Shown: positions 38,238 through 48,038 of the stretch, one piece after another
Layout of the letters: each line of letters starts with the position of its first letter
Numbering within the stretch: the first letter of the stretch is position 1
Source: JAPOUP01 sp026708635
GTDB lineage: Bacteria > Pseudomonadota > Alphaproteobacteria > Rhodobacterales > Rhodobacteraceae
Assembly (NCBI GenBank): GCA_965200115.1
Contig: OZ241336.1
Location: forward strand, 2,170,001 to 2,234,000
Direction: 5' to 3'
Length of the DNA: 64,000 nucleotides
Notes under the pieces: model-generated
Database searches by the model: none
What the model was told of the DNA's origin: nothing
Seen by the model: only the letters and a program-made list of their open reading frames with translations
Translations under genes and position numbers: made by a program

Positions 38238-39203
38238 TCAGTCAAGCCTGTCCGCCAGCCAGTTCTCTATCAGGAACCGCGCGATCGAACCCTGTCGGGC
38301 AGGCTTCAGGCGGTCACTTTTGCCGGCGATGACCTCCATCATCCCTTCCCGCGTTACCCAGATCGCGTCCTCGAGTTCCGTTCGGTCGATCCTGAGCCGG
38401 TTACCGAGCGTATGACACTGGCATCCAATCATCAGGGAAGCCGGAAAGGGCCATGGCTGCGAACTCAGATACCGCACCGCGCCCACCTTCACGCCGGCCT
38501 CCTCGAAGACCTCGCGCCGCGCCGCGGCCTCGATCGTCTCACCGGGTTCGACGAACCCCGCAAGAAGCGAATACAAACCGTCGGGCCAGGCGTGACTGCG
38601 GCCGACGAGCAAACTGTTGCCGTGGTTGACCAGCATGATGACAACCGGGTCCGTGCGCGGAAAATGGGTGGCCTCGCAGTCGCCGCAGTCACGCTGCCAG
38701 CCGCCGACGGCCATCGTGGTCGGAGCCCCGCACCGTGGACAGAACCGATGCTTCCCATGCCATCCGAGCAGGGCCTTCGCGGTTGCCGCCAATTCGGCGT
38801 CTCTCGCCGTAAGCCGTGTCATACCATGGCGGAGATCGACGAAAGCGAAGCCATTCCCAAGATCGGGATGGACCTGTTCGGATGGATCGACAAAAGCGCC
38901 GATGGCGTTGGGTGGACTGTCCGGCACCCAAGGAGAGACATCCAGGCAGTAACGTGGATTATTCCCGTCGAGTCCCAGAAACACGGGAGTTTCGGACGCG
39001 TGGCGGAATATCCCGTGATCGAGTGCCAGCCAGCCAGCCCGGTCACGTGCCTCGCCGGCAAAAAGCGGTTTGCCGCGCCAGACGGGCAGTCCCCGGGCGC
39101 GGCTGGATTTCTCCAGTTCCGATGCTCTGTCCGGGTCGGTGCGCAGTTGCGCCGCGCGGTTCAAGCCGGAGCCTCCGAACGTCACGGTCTCCACAAGCCG
39201 CAT
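38238..39203 (-). CDS. nudC: NAD+ diphosphatase (NADH pyrophosphatase)
   Basis: 321 residues. Zinc ribbon: CPRCGAPTTMAVGGWQRDCG with the fourth Cys in the next DCE. The Nudix box GFVEPGETIEAAARREVFEE continues AGV, followed by the SQPWPFPASLM block diagnostic of NudC, which confers NAD(H) and NAD-capped RNA specificity. It converges on pheA with 25 bases between. An insertion-sequence end lies 32 bases upstream of its ATG, so the promoter may have been displaced. Confidence 0.93.
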   Translation of the reverse strand: MRLVETVTFGGSGLNRAAQLRTDPDRASELEKSSRARGLPVWRGKPLFAGEARDRAGWLALDHGIFRHASETPVFLGLDGNNPRYCLDVSPWVPDSPPNAIGAFVDPSEQVHPDLGNGFAFVDLRHGMTRLTARDAELAATAKALLGWHGKHRFCPRCGAPTTMAVGGWQRDCGDCEATHFPRTDPVVIMLVNHGNSLLVGRSHAWPDGLYSLLAGFVEPGETIEAAARREVFEEAGVKVGAVRYLSSQPWPFPASLMIGCQCHTLGNRLRIDRTELEDAIWVTREGMMEVIAGKSDRLKPARQGSIARFLIENWLADRLD

Positions 39204-39234
39204 GCTTCACTCCAGTTCTGGCGATATTCAAGAG

Positions 39235-39270
39235 CCCCCGTTCCACAGAGAGGTACGACACCCGATGTGG
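39235..39270 (+). repeat. 36-bp IS-end repeat, solo copy next to nudC
   Basis: Starts CCCCCGTTCCACAGAGAGGT and ends CACCCGATGTGG. It matches the units at 40972-41007 and 54034-54069 with a few substitutions. The other two are joined to IS30 copies; here no transposase follows. It is probably the scar of a lost element, or a preferred target. Confidence 0.6.
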
Positions 39271-39333
39271 AGCGAATCCCCTGATTCTTCCTGAGGTCAT
39301 TGAATACAGCGCGTCCATGCTTTATTTCCATCT

Positions 39334-39430
39334 CCGAGAGGTTGGCGCGGGCAGGCGCCTCGCCAACCCGGTCAGGTCCGGAAGGAAGCAGCCGTAACGA
39401 ATGCCGCCTGGGTCGCTGGTCAACCTCTCA
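39334..39430 (+). ncRNA. ffs: Signal recognition particle RNA (4.5S)
   Basis: The core GGTCAGGTCCGGAAGGAAGC followed by AGCCG is the universally conserved domain IV that binds Ffh, with its GGAA tetraloop. Outer strands GAGAGGTTGG (39336) and CAACCTCTC (39421) pair to close the hairpin. Length of about 95 nt is normal. It guides signal peptides and membrane proteins to FtsY and the translocon. Ends are estimated from pairing. Confidence 0.95.
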
Positions 39431-39480
39431 TCCATCCTCGGGGAACCTGCGCTTCACGCGCCGAGGGTGCGGGTGCGAAC

Positions 39481-39846
39481 ATGATCGAGACAGGCATGAA
39501 GGCGCTACCAAAGGAAACAGGCGACGGGCCGGCGAGGAGGAACGGCGCCAATCTCGGGTTCGAGGCCAGGCTCTGGGCGGCGGCGGACAAGCTGCGGGGC
39601 AATATGGAGCCGTCCGACTACAAGCATGTCGCGCTCGGCCTGATCTTCCTAAAATACATCTCGGACGCCTTCGAGGCCAAGCGCGCGGCGCTGCTCGAGG
39701 AAGACTTGGCTGACGTGGAAGACCCCGAGAAGTATCTCGCCGAGAACGTATTCTGGGTCCCGAAGGAAGCGCGGTGGTCGCACCTTCGGACCACAGCCAT
39801 CGCCGCCAATCTGGAGGCCCTGGGTTTCGGGAGCGGAGCCGAATGA
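39481..39846 (+). pseudogene. Type I restriction methyltransferase HsdM with internal deletion
   Basis: 121 residues. The N-terminal HsdM helical domain is clear: GFEARLWAAADKLRGNMEPS, then YKHVALGLIFLKYISDAFEA and YLAENVFWVPKEARWSHLR. It then passes straight to IAANLEALGFGSGAE, which resembles an HsdM C-terminus. The SAM-binding and NPPY/F catalytic region (about 380 residues) is missing, so it cannot methylate DNA. The stop overlaps hepT (ATGA), preserving the usual hsdM-hepT-mntA-hsdS order. Confidence 0.75.
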
Positions 39847-40271
39847 GCATCGACACGATCTTCCTGCGCCGATGCATAACCTCACTCGAGCGGGCGCTGG
39901 AAGGGATTCAAGAATTCGGGATCGCTAAGGACGATGTCATGCGCGACATCTATCGTGCAGCCTGCGTAAAGGAGTTCGAGCTCGTTCTGGAACAAAGCGG
40001 CAAACTGCTGCGTAAGCGGCTAGGGGCGTACTTCGCCAGCAATCGGCAAGCCGACCGCCTCACCTTCAAGGATCTGTTCCGCCACGCCGCCCACCACGAC
40101 CTTATCGAATGCGATGCAGTGGAGCGATGGCTAGGTTACCGCGACAACCGCAACGACACCGCGCATGATTATGGAAAGGACTTTGCCGAAACGACGCTGA
40201 AACTTCTTCCCTCCTTCATCGCCGATGCGAAGGCGCTAGCTGAGGTGATCGAGGGAGCGGAGGATGGCTGA
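39843..40271 (+). CDS. hepT: HEPN-domain toxin, HepT/HI0074 type
   Basis: A 142-residue helical protein of the HI0074 family. The HEPN motif R-x4-H lies in YRDNRNDTAHDYGKDFA (about residues 102-118). In characterised HepT/MntA pairs HepT is an RNase toxin inactivated by AMPylation of the neighbouring Tyr, and the HDY Tyr is present. It overlaps mntA by 8 nt. The reading frame is full length although the restriction genes around it are ruined. Confidence 0.85.
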   Translation: MSIDTIFLRRCITSLERALEGIQEFGIAKDDVMRDIYRAACVKEFELVLEQSGKLLRKRLGAYFASNRQADRLTFKDLFRHAAHHDLIECDAVERWLGYRDNRNDTAHDYGKDFAETTLKLLPSFIADAKALAEVIEGAEDG

Positions 40272-40593
40272 GGTCTTGCATCTGCACGACCGCCACCGGG
40301 AACTCCTCTTGCGCCTTCTGCGGGAGCACTTGCCGGGCGTCGACGCCTGGGTCTACGGCAGCCGCGTCAACGGACGCAGCCATGATGGCAGCGATCTCGA
40401 CCTTGTTCTGCGGGGGCCGGGTTTGCAGGAACTTCCCCCCGGTCGGTTGGCGGATTTCGCGGACGCCGTCAGGGAGTCGAACATCCCGTTCTTGGTCGAA
40501 GCCCGGGACTGGGCACGGCTTCCGGAGCGGTTTCACCGGGAGATCGAGCGGGAGCATATTTGGCTTAACCGAAAGGGATGCGTCCATGAATGA
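40264..40593 (+). CDS. mntA: MNT-family nucleotidyltransferase antitoxin
   Basis: 109 residues of the minimal nucleotidyltransferase fold. GSRVNGRSHDGSDLDLVL (about 37-54) is the G-S-x10-D-x-D active site that binds ATP and Mg2+. In the known system it AMPylates HepT. It ends at 40593 and overlaps a small ORF. Confidence 0.87.
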   Translation: MAEVLHLHDRHRELLLRLLREHLPGVDAWVYGSRVNGRSHDGSDLDLVLRGPGLQELPPGRLADFADAVRESNIPFLVEARDWARLPERFHREIEREHIWLNRKGCVHE

Positions 40594-40708
40594 CTGTCTC
40601 CGGATCGCATACAGCCTTCTGGCTGGAACTGCGGTGACCGAACATGACGGCGTGTCATTTGCGGAATCGGTGGAATATGTAGAGACGCCGGAGGAGCAGT
40701 TCGCCTAG
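40586..40708 (+). CDS. Small ORF between mntA and the hsdS remnant
   Basis: 40 residues beginning MNDCLRIAYSLLAGTAVTEH. It overlaps the end of mntA (ATGAATGA). It may be a real short gene or the residue of a longer one; no family is recognisable. Confidence 0.25.
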   Translation: MNDCLRIAYSLLAGTAVTEHDGVSFAESVEYVETPEEQFA

Positions 40709-40757
40709 CCGGATGAAACAATCACCCTCATCCAGAAGAAGCTGGAGCAGGTTTCGC

Positions 40758-40971
40758 ATGTCGACTAATTGGCTCTCGGATATCGCCGACATCGTGATGG
40801 GCCAGTCACCTCCCGGCCATACCTGCAACCATAGTGGCTCCGGGATGCCCCTTCTCAATGGGCCGACAGAGTTTGGGCCTCATCACCCTTTTCATACAAT
40901 TTACCACCGATCCGCGAAAATGGGCGCGGCAAGGAGACTTGCTCTCTTGCGTGCGTGGCTCGACTACAGGA
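40758..40971 (+). pseudogene. Type I restriction specificity subunit HsdS, 5' stub
   Basis: From ATG 40758 the frame encodes LSDIADIVMGQSPPGHTCNH and PLLNGPTEFGP, the start of an HsdS target-recognition domain. The next part (TTDPRKWARQGDLLSCVRGS) lies in a shifted frame, so at least one frameshift has occurred. The gene is then cut at 40972 by the IS30-associated repeat. About 70 of 400 residues remain. Confidence 0.75.
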
Positions 40972-41007
40972 CCCCCGTTCCACAGTGAGGCGCAACACCC
41001 GATGTGG
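40972..41007 (+). repeat. 36-bp IS-end repeat at the hsdS/IS30 junction
   Basis: CCCCCGTTCCACAGTGAGGC through CACCCGATGTGG. It is one of three forward copies in the window. Confidence 0.75.
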
Positions 41008-41091
41008 GTGAATGCTAGCTGAGGCAACGCATGATGCTGCGAATCGGCCGGATGGCGGTGACAGTCCCGGTGTTCAGACTGGGAGACCGCC

Positions 41092-42030
41092 ATGCCCGAG
41101 GGCCAGCGCCACCTGACCCACCCCGGGAGATGCCGGATCCACGCCACGGGGAAAAGCGGGCATTCGAACGGGGCGATCGCCCGCCAGCTGGGGCGCAGTC
41201 CGTCCTCGGTCTCGCGCGGGATCCGGCGCAATGGCGGAGCCCGGGGTTACCGGCATGCCTAGGCGGCGCGCCGCGGCCCCGTCGGTCCCCGGGAAGATGA
41301 CGCCGGAGCTGTGGCGCATGGTGGAGGAGCGGCTGGCGGAGGGCTGGAGCCCCGAGCGGGTCTCGGGGCGGCTGCGCCTGGAGGGCCATCCGATGGCGGG
41401 GCGTCAGTGGATCCAGCGGCACGTCCGCGCCGACCGCAGGGCCGGGGGCCGGCTCTGGCGGCATCCGCGCCGCCGGGGAAAGAGGCCGAACCGGAAGGGC
41501 GGCGCCCACGCGGGCCGGGGCCACATCCCGGGCCGGGCGGACATCCCGGGCGCCCGGCGGTGGTGGAGGGGAGGGAGCGGGTCGGTGACCGGGAGGCCGA
41601 CACGATCGTGGGCAAGGGCACCGGCGCCGCGCTGGTGTCGCTGGTGGACAGGGCGTCGAAGTGCGCGCTCCCGCCGAGGCTCGACGGGAAGACCGCGGAC
41701 GCGGTCGGCGCGGCCATGACCGGCATGCCGGGATCCCTCCCCGTCCACACGGTCACGGCCGGCAGCGGCAGGGAGTTCGCGGGTCACGCCCGCGTCCCGG
41801 CGGCGCCGGGCGCGGATTTCTTCCTCCCGCGGCCCTACCACTCGTGGGAGCGCGGCCCGACCGGGCACACCAACGGCCTGGTGAGGGGATACCTGCCCAA
41901 GGGCACGGACTTCCGCAAGGTGACGGACGCGGAGGTGAGGGCCGTCCAGGACCGGCTCAACGCGCGTCCCAGGAAGGCGCTGGGCTACCTGACGCCGGCA
42001 GAGGCGTTCCTTCGGGCGCGGCCTCCCTGA
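41092..42030 (+). pseudogene. IS30-family transposase, inactivated
   Basis: Homologous throughout to the intact copy at 54154-55113, but in three frames. The N-terminal HTH segment ends at a stop after RNGGARGYRH. The middle (TPELWRMVEERLAEGWSPER) is in a second frame, and VGDREADTIVG to ALGYLTPAEAFLRARPP is in a third. Of the catalytic triad only the first Asp remains. The second site reads TVTAGSGREF instead of TVDNGKEF, and the Glu site reads RGPTGHTNG instead of RGLNEHTNG. Confidence 0.85.
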
Positions 42031-42189
42031 GGGACACCCCGGACGGATCGCCCTCCACGCGCCGCGGGCCGTCCCCGGCGCGCCCGCGGGCATGCCTTGC
42101 GCCGCCCGGAGGTGCCGGTTAGGCTCGGATCCAAAGGGACCGAGCCGTTTCCGTGCGGAATCGGGGGGGTCGGAGGGCGCGAAAAGCGC

Positions 42190-42522
42190 AACGCCGTGGA
42201 CGTCGGGGGAACGCCGGCCGCGGTCCGGGTTCACGCGGCCGGCCCGCGGGACCGGGAAGGGGCGCCGGACGTCATTCCCGAGATGCCGGAGAAGGCGCCG
42301 GAGGTGACGGGGCTGTGGGCCGACAGCGGCTACAGGGGCGGGAAGCCGCGCGCGAAGCTCGTGGAAACGGGTGTCCCGGAAGCGCTGGAGATCGTGGAAA
42401 GACCAAAGGGAACAAAGGGCTTCACCGTCCCGTACCGCCGCCGGGCCGTGGAGCGCGCCTTTGCCTGGATGTCGCGTTGCCGGCGCCTGGCGCGGAGACT
42501 GGCACGGGATGTAAGTGCCTGA
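42190..42522 (+). pseudogene. IS5-family transposase, C-terminal fragment
   Basis: AVDVGGTPAAVRVHAAGPRD, GLWADSGYRGGK (second catalytic Asp), LEIVERPKGTKGFTV and YRRRAVERAFAWMSRCRRLA (catalytic Glu) form the second half of an IS5/IS427-group DDE transposase. The first half is missing, replaced by the tail of the IS30 element. Stop at 42520-42522. Confidence 0.7.
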
Positions 42523-42931
42523 CATGAAAAACGGAATCAAAACAATGACTTATGATTCAGCTTCTAAGTCGGACCGCGACGGCGACCGGTCCGCTCTCAT
42601 AGTCGCGGTGGAGGTCCCGTTGGCGCTCCCTTTTCGGCCTTGCCAACCGCCGCGGAAACAGCCCCGGCGCACACCGTCGGACAGGAAATCGCATACTGGG
42701 AAGATATCCGGTTTAAGGACTGAACATGCTTCTTGGGAAGTTAAACGAGAACCCGCCCCATGCCCGTCTCCAAGACCCGCCACCAATTCCGGCGGCAGCC
42801 CAATCATTGCAGTTGGGACGCTCCTGTGGTGTCGTCAGGCACACCGCAACTCCGCATGGGCGGAACCAGCCAGACATCGCCGGGTGAACCGGATCACGCG
42901 AGCGCACCTATCCTACCACCAATATCCAGAA
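42523..42931. other. Intergenic stretch between IS5 fragment and MMPL gene
   Basis: About 410 bases. GC drops from the IS5 fragment toward the exporter gene. Short ORFs are present on both strands, none convincing. I see no clear inverted repeat or promoter. Confidence 0.35.
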
Positions 42932-45262
42932 TCAGCGCAGGACGGTCCCACTGACCTTTAGCTTGGTCTTGTCAAAGGCAATAAGAAGAGGTGGAAACAG
43001 AAGAAAATCCGCCAAGAGCGCAATAATGACCGTGATACCAACCAACGTGCCAAGTGTCTGATTGTTGGAAAGACCGGATGCGCCGAAGACCAGAAAGCCC
43101 AGGGCAAAGATAAAGGTTGTTGTCAGCAAAGGTCGTCCCACGAGCTTGAATGTCGGCACAATTGATTCTCTGGGGGACATACCCTCTGCCCGCGATCGCA
43201 GATACTTGCTCATCAAGTGGATGGTATCATCGACGATAATACCAAAGGCGATGGCGGTGACGATGGACGCCGCGACACTGACAGTCCCAACCGCATAACC
43301 CCAGACCGCCATGGCCATAATTGCCGGCATGAAGTTGGGGATCAGGCTAAGCAAGCCGAAGCGCAGACTCCTGAACACGAAGATTAGGATCAGGGAGACA
43401 ACGGCCATCGCAATCATCGTTCCGACCAGCATGTTGGTGATAATTCTCATCACGGAGTAAGCACTGACAATGGTGACGCCAGTAGCGCTTGTCTGAATGT
43501 TCGGGGCATTCTCCCGTAACCAGGCCGACGCGCGGTCATCAAATGCGATCTGGTTCTGGGCCGAAAGGCTTTCAATCACGATTGTCAGACGACTCTCGGA
43601 CCGGTCGAAACTGATCAGGCTGTTGAGATCAAGCCCCACCGGCAAGGACAACTCGTAGAGCAGGAGATACTGGGCCGCGAGATCGGTGTTCTCTGGCAGG
43701 CTGTACGATCCCTCTACGCCACCATTCATGGTCTCATTGAGACGTTTCAGGACGTCGGTCAGCGAAGATGCATGAGTGACTTCCGGTTGCTCACGAAGCC
43801 AGTTCGTGAACGACTCAACCTGACGCAGGTAGTCTAGATCAAGGACGCCGCTCTCCTTGCCGGAGTTCAGGGAATACTCGAATGAATCCAGCCCGGAGAA
43901 GTTCTCGTTGATGAAATCCGCCGACTGCCGGACCGGGTAGCTCTTGTTCAGAAGACTGACATTGCTTTCGTCGAGTTCAATGCGGGCGATGCCGATGACA
44001 CCGACAACAGCCAAGACGGCGAAGATCCAGAGTAGGGCCGTGCTGTTGCCAATGACGAAATGCCCAAGCCGTTCGGAAAAGGCGGTCTCGCTTTCTTTCT
44101 TTACCGGTGCCCGCAGAGGGACTAGGGCGATGAACGCGGGCAGGAGTGTCATGGAATAGACAAAGGCGATCATAGCGCCAAACGCAACGATATTGCCCAT
44201 GACTTGGAACGGCGGCGATTCGGAAAAATTCAAGCTGAGAAAGCCAATTGCCGTAGTGACTGAGGTCAGAAAGATCGGACGAACATTGATCGTCAGGGAA
44301 TGAACCGTCGCCGCAATGCGGTCCATTCCGTCACGCATAGCATTCATCACGCCCTCAATCAAATGGACGGAATGTGCGATCGCTATTGCCATCAAAACGA
44401 ATATCGCGGCCGCGCTATCCCCGTAGAATATGAGGCCGGACCAGCCGGCAAACCCAAAACTCGAGGCCATGACGGAAATCAACATAGCCATAATTCCCAG
44501 AATACCCCAAACCGAACGCAAAACCACGGCGGCAACCAGTATCATCGTGGCAAAGGCAAGTGGCGCAAGCAAGGTCTGATCATCATTCAGGGCGTTGCGA
44601 ATCTCCTGGTCGAGAAGCAACTCACCGTACATATAGTAATCAATATCAGGGTTCTCTGCATCGAGATCGCCAACAAGCTGACCGAGAGCCGTCGCCACTT
44701 CGGTCTTTGGCTGGTCCCTGCCGTCATCCGGGAGCGCCAGACTCAAGACCAGTCCGGCCAGACGGCCATCGCGCGAGACAAACCGACCGGCGGTGTCCTG
44801 GGTGTTAAGGGCAATAGACTTTACCCGGTCAATCATAGCATCATCAAGCACGCTGGCATCTTCAACCAGAGCCTCAACAATCAGGCTGTCCTCAGTACCC
44901 TCGATATTTAGGTAGTTGGTAATTGAATCAACGCGAATCGCATATGGCGTGAGCCACAGCGTGTCGGTCAATTCCTCAATGGCCATAAGCGCATCGCGCG
45001 TGAAAATTGTGTCATCTGCTGGCGCAACGATGACAAGAATGCTGTCGGAGACAGCGTAGGTCTCCTCAAACAGCTCAAGATTGATCAGATGAGGATCGTC
45101 TTTCTTGAAATGATTGCGGACACCGACGTCTGGAGTCACGAGGTGCTGGGCACCGGCGGTTAACGCGGCAACCAGAACCAATGATGCCAGAATTACCCAC
45201 CCGCATCGTTTTACGACCCAGCCGGAAAACTTTAGGATGAAATTGTCGGTCAACGGCGACAT
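42932..45262 (-). CDS. MMPL/RND-superfamily exporter
   Basis: A 776-residue protein with two repeated halves. Each has one membrane helix, a large periplasmic loop, then five helices (first half about 225-380, second about 615-770). Motifs include IFVLMAIAIAHSVHLIEGVM and, in the second half, IAFGIIVDDTIHLMSKYLR, both typical MMPL/HpnN-like helix 4 segments. Such proteins export lipids or hydrophobic compounds using the proton gradient. The gene is visibly lower in GC (about half by eye) than the IS copies around it, suggesting transfer. The reading frame is fully intact. Confidence 0.88.
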   Translation of the reverse strand: MSPLTDNFILKFSGWVVKRCGWVILASLVLVAALTAGAQHLVTPDVGVRNHFKKDDPHLINLELFEETYAVSDSILVIVAPADDTIFTRDALMAIEELTDTLWLTPYAIRVDSITNYLNIEGTEDSLIVEALVEDASVLDDAMIDRVKSIALNTQDTAGRFVSRDGRLAGLVLSLALPDDGRDQPKTEVATALGQLVGDLDAENPDIDYYMYGELLLDQEIRNALNDDQTLLAPLAFATMILVAAVVLRSVWGILGIMAMLISVMASSFGFAGWSGLIFYGDSAAAIFVLMAIAIAHSVHLIEGVMNAMRDGMDRIAATVHSLTINVRPIFLTSVTTAIGFLSLNFSESPPFQVMGNIVAFGAMIAFVYSMTLLPAFIALVPLRAPVKKESETAFSERLGHFVIGNSTALLWIFAVLAVVGVIGIARIELDESNVSLLNKSYPVRQSADFINENFSGLDSFEYSLNSGKESGVLDLDYLRQVESFTNWLREQPEVTHASSLTDVLKRLNETMNGGVEGSYSLPENTDLAAQYLLLYELSLPVGLDLNSLISFDRSESRLTIVIESLSAQNQIAFDDRASAWLRENAPNIQTSATGVTIVSAYSVMRIITNMLVGTMIAMAVVSLILIFVFRSLRFGLLSLIPNFMPAIMAMAVWGYAVGTVSVAASIVTAIAFGIIVDDTIHLMSKYLRSRAEGMSPRESIVPTFKLVGRPLLTTTFIFALGFLVFGASGLSNNQTLGTLVGITVIIALLADFLLFPPLLIAFDKTKLKVSGTVLR

Positions 45263-45579
45263 CCGACTTCCACGAAACGGCTTCTTGACTGCTCACAAGC
45301 GCGTAAGCCGCAATGAACAGCTTTGCATAGCTAGTCAGTGCTCAAGCAGGTACCCGGTATGTAATAATCCACCCCAATGAGCCTCTTGCACAATTATCGC
45401 GGTTCCGGCGGCCGTGCAATGGCATTCGGATAGAGTTGCGGCCTGGCGGGTGATATTTTTTGGTCGCGCAACCCGCTGGCAGGGCGCGGCTTTTTCGCGT
45501 CCGGCGGATTTTCTTCGAAAACCGCTTGACGCGCCCTCCGTGATTCGCAGTCTGTCCCCGGATTTCCGGGAGACACGCC

Positions 45580-46980
45580 ATGGATCCGCGAATCACCGAC
45601 CTCAGGTCGACCACCTTCTCCGGACGCCGCCTGACCCGGCGCCAGATCGCGGACGTCCAGGAGACCGTGGCGCTTTTCCCGAACGACAGCCGCAACGAAC
45701 TGGCGAAGACGATCCGCGGGCACCTGGGCTGGACCACGGCGAGGGGCGACTACCGGGTCGGGGCGTGCCTGGGCATGCCGGGACGCTCGAGGGCCACGGG
45801 ATCCTGACCCTTCCGCCAAAACGGGAGGAGAGCGTCCGCGACATGAGGGACGCCGACAGGCCGGCCTGGACCCCGGCCCCGGACCCGCAACCGGAGATCG
45901 CGGCGCCGCTCGCGGACCTGCGCCCGCTGAGGCTGGAGGCCGTCGCGGACGCGGAGGGACGTCAACTGTGGAACGCGCTCGTGGACCGCCACCACTATCT
46001 CGGCCACCGCCGGCCCTTCGGGGTGCACGTCCGCTACTTCGTCACCGACGGCAAGGGGCGCAGGCTGGGCTGCCTGCCGTGCGGGGCGGCGACGAGGGCG
46101 CTGCCCTGCCGCGGGAGCTCGCGGCCCGCGGCTTCCGCGTCGCCGAGGGCGCCCACTACCCCCAGGGCATGGTCAGCGCCCTCTACAGGCTCCGCGACCG
46201 CATCCCCGTCGACCTCCACCTGTCCGCCCACGGGAACGGGCGCGAGGCGGCCCTCACGCACCTGGACCGCGCCGCGGAGGGCGACGTCATCGTCTACGAC
46301 CGCGGCTATTGCTCCTTCGCCATGGCGCTCGCCCACCGGGAGCGCGGACTGGACTTCGTCTTCCGCGTCAAGGAAGGGGCGAACCCGACCTTCGACGCCT
46401 TCGGCGCCTCGGGCGAGACGGAACGGACCGTGACCCTCGACGCGCCGAGGGACGAGCCCTCCCTCCGGGGCCGGACGCTCCGCGTCCGCCTGATCAGATA
46501 CGTCGCCGGCGACACGGAGTACTGTCTGGCCACCTCCCTGACCGACGGCGGGCGCTTCGGCGTCCGGGCGCTGTCCGACCTCTATCACGGCCGCTGGGGA
46601 ATCGAGGAGACGTCCAGAAGCGGAAAATCCGTGATCGAACGGTTCCACGCCAGGTCGGAGCGCGGCGTCCGGCAGGAGCCCTGCGCCGCGTTCGTCCCGC
46701 TCACCCTGACGCGCCGGTTCTCCAACCGCTGCGACGGTGACCTAAACGCCGGCGGCGGGGAGGACCTGCCCGAAATGCGCGCCAACTCGGGAACGGGCTG
46801 CGCCTCGTCGGCAGGGAGACCGGGGCCATGTTCATGAGACAGGCCGATACGGTCAGGCAGTCCGTCGCGCGGATCATGGCCGGGCTGTCACGCCGCGTCC
46901 AGCGGGAGAGGCCGGGACGCGGCTACCCGAGGGAATCGAAACGGCCGGGGAGCAGGTGGATCCGGCGCGCCGCCGCCTGA
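45580..46980 (+). pseudogene. IS4-family transposase with N-terminal DUF4338 (DruA-like) domain, broken
   Basis: The N-terminal piece FSGRRLTRRQIADVQETVAL starts the family. After a frameshift near 45775 come ILTLPPKREES and LWNALVDRHHYLGHRRPFG, the DUF4338/DruA-like motif. After an internal deletion and another frame change the IS4 catalytic core resumes: EGDVIVYDRGYCSFAMALAH (Asp) and YHGRWGIEETSRSGKS (Glu). The tail QRERPGRGYPRESKRP ends at 46980 in yet another frame. At least three lesions make it inactive. Confidence 0.7.
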
Positions 46981-47074
46981 CGCACCGGACCGGCCACGAA
47001 AACAGGCCCCGGCTTCCGGCTCACGCCCGAAGCGCGGGGCCTTTCCTGTCCGAACGCCAGGAATCCTTATCCGA

Positions 47075-48038
47075 ATGCCATTGGACGGCGGGGCGGACCG
47101 GAAGAAGCCGGCGGAGGAGCGCAAGTCGGCGCGCTGGCTCCGGGGCTGGCGCGACAGTTCCCGGCTGGCGGGCGAGGTTTCCGGCGCGCGGGTGATCTCG
47201 GTGATGGACCGGGAAGGGGACGTCGCGGCCCTGTTCTCGGAACGCCAGGCCTCGGGCGGCGCCGAGCTGCTGGTGCGGGCTAGGCATGACCGGGCGCTCG
47301 GCGCGGGGCCAGAAGGCATTCGCCGGGCGCGCCGCGCGGCGCGCCCGCACCACGGTCAGATGGCGGGAGATCGAGCTTCCGGTGCCAAAGGGGGAGCGCG
47401 GGCGTCTGGGCGGAACGCCGATACGGCTCACCGCGGTGCATGTGCGGGAGGAGGATCCGCCCGCGGACGCCGAGGCCATCGAATGGCTGCTGCTCACCAC
47501 CCTGCCGGTGACCGGGATCGACGGGGCCGGACGGGTTCTCAGGCTGTACGGCCTGCGCTGGCGCATCGAGGACTGGCACCGGATCCTGAAATCCGGATGC
47601 GACGTCGAGAGGATCTCGCACAGCCGCGCGGAGCGCCTCAAGCGGGCGGTCACCCTGAACGCCGTGATCGCCTGGCGCCTCGCGACCCTGACGCTGATGG
47701 GCCGCGACACGCCGGAACTGGCGGCCGACACCCTGTTAGCCAGCTCGGAGATCGCGACGCCGCTCGACTTCGCCCGCGCGCGCGGCCTGGGACTCGCCTG
47801 CCAGGGCGATGGCGGCGGCGTGCCGGAACTGTCCGCCGTCTCCCTGGGGGAGGCGGTCCTGCTGGTGGCCCGGCTCGGTGGCTACCTCAATCGGAAGCAC
47901 GACACGGCGCCGGGCCATCAGGTGATCTGGGAGGGCTACATGCGCATGTCGACGGGAGCCCAGACCATGGAAAGGATCGTCAGGAATGGCCCCGACAGCG
48001 CCATCCACAAGCTAAATGTCCTGTCAAAAAATGACTAA
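47075..48038 (+). pseudogene. Tn5-like IS4 transposase, 5'-truncated and frameshifted
   Basis: ARVISVMDREGDVAALF carries the second catalytic Asp (DREGD motif of Tn5-type enzymes). A frameshift near 47285 moves the protein into the frame that encodes LLLTTLPVTGIDGAGRVLRL and the YREK-type signature LYGLRWRIEDWHRILKSGCD with the Glu. It ends at 48038. The N-terminal DNA-binding part is absent. Confidence 0.75.

Larger units (their letters stand above)
40972..42197 (+). mobile_element. IS30-family element, dead copy
   Basis: About 1.2 kb that is closely similar to 54034-55280 over its whole length, including the 36-bp unit at the left, about 85 bases before the transposase, and about 165 bases after it. 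Similarity to the other copy stops at GCGCAACGCC (about 42197). Left end interrupts hsdS; right end abuts an IS5 fragment. Confidence 0.75.

Noticed and set aside
41404..42540. Long minus-strand ORF opposite the IS30 and IS5 remnants (378 codons)
   Set aside because: It is the reverse of recognisable transposase sequence; the text is Arg/Pro-rich with no family features.
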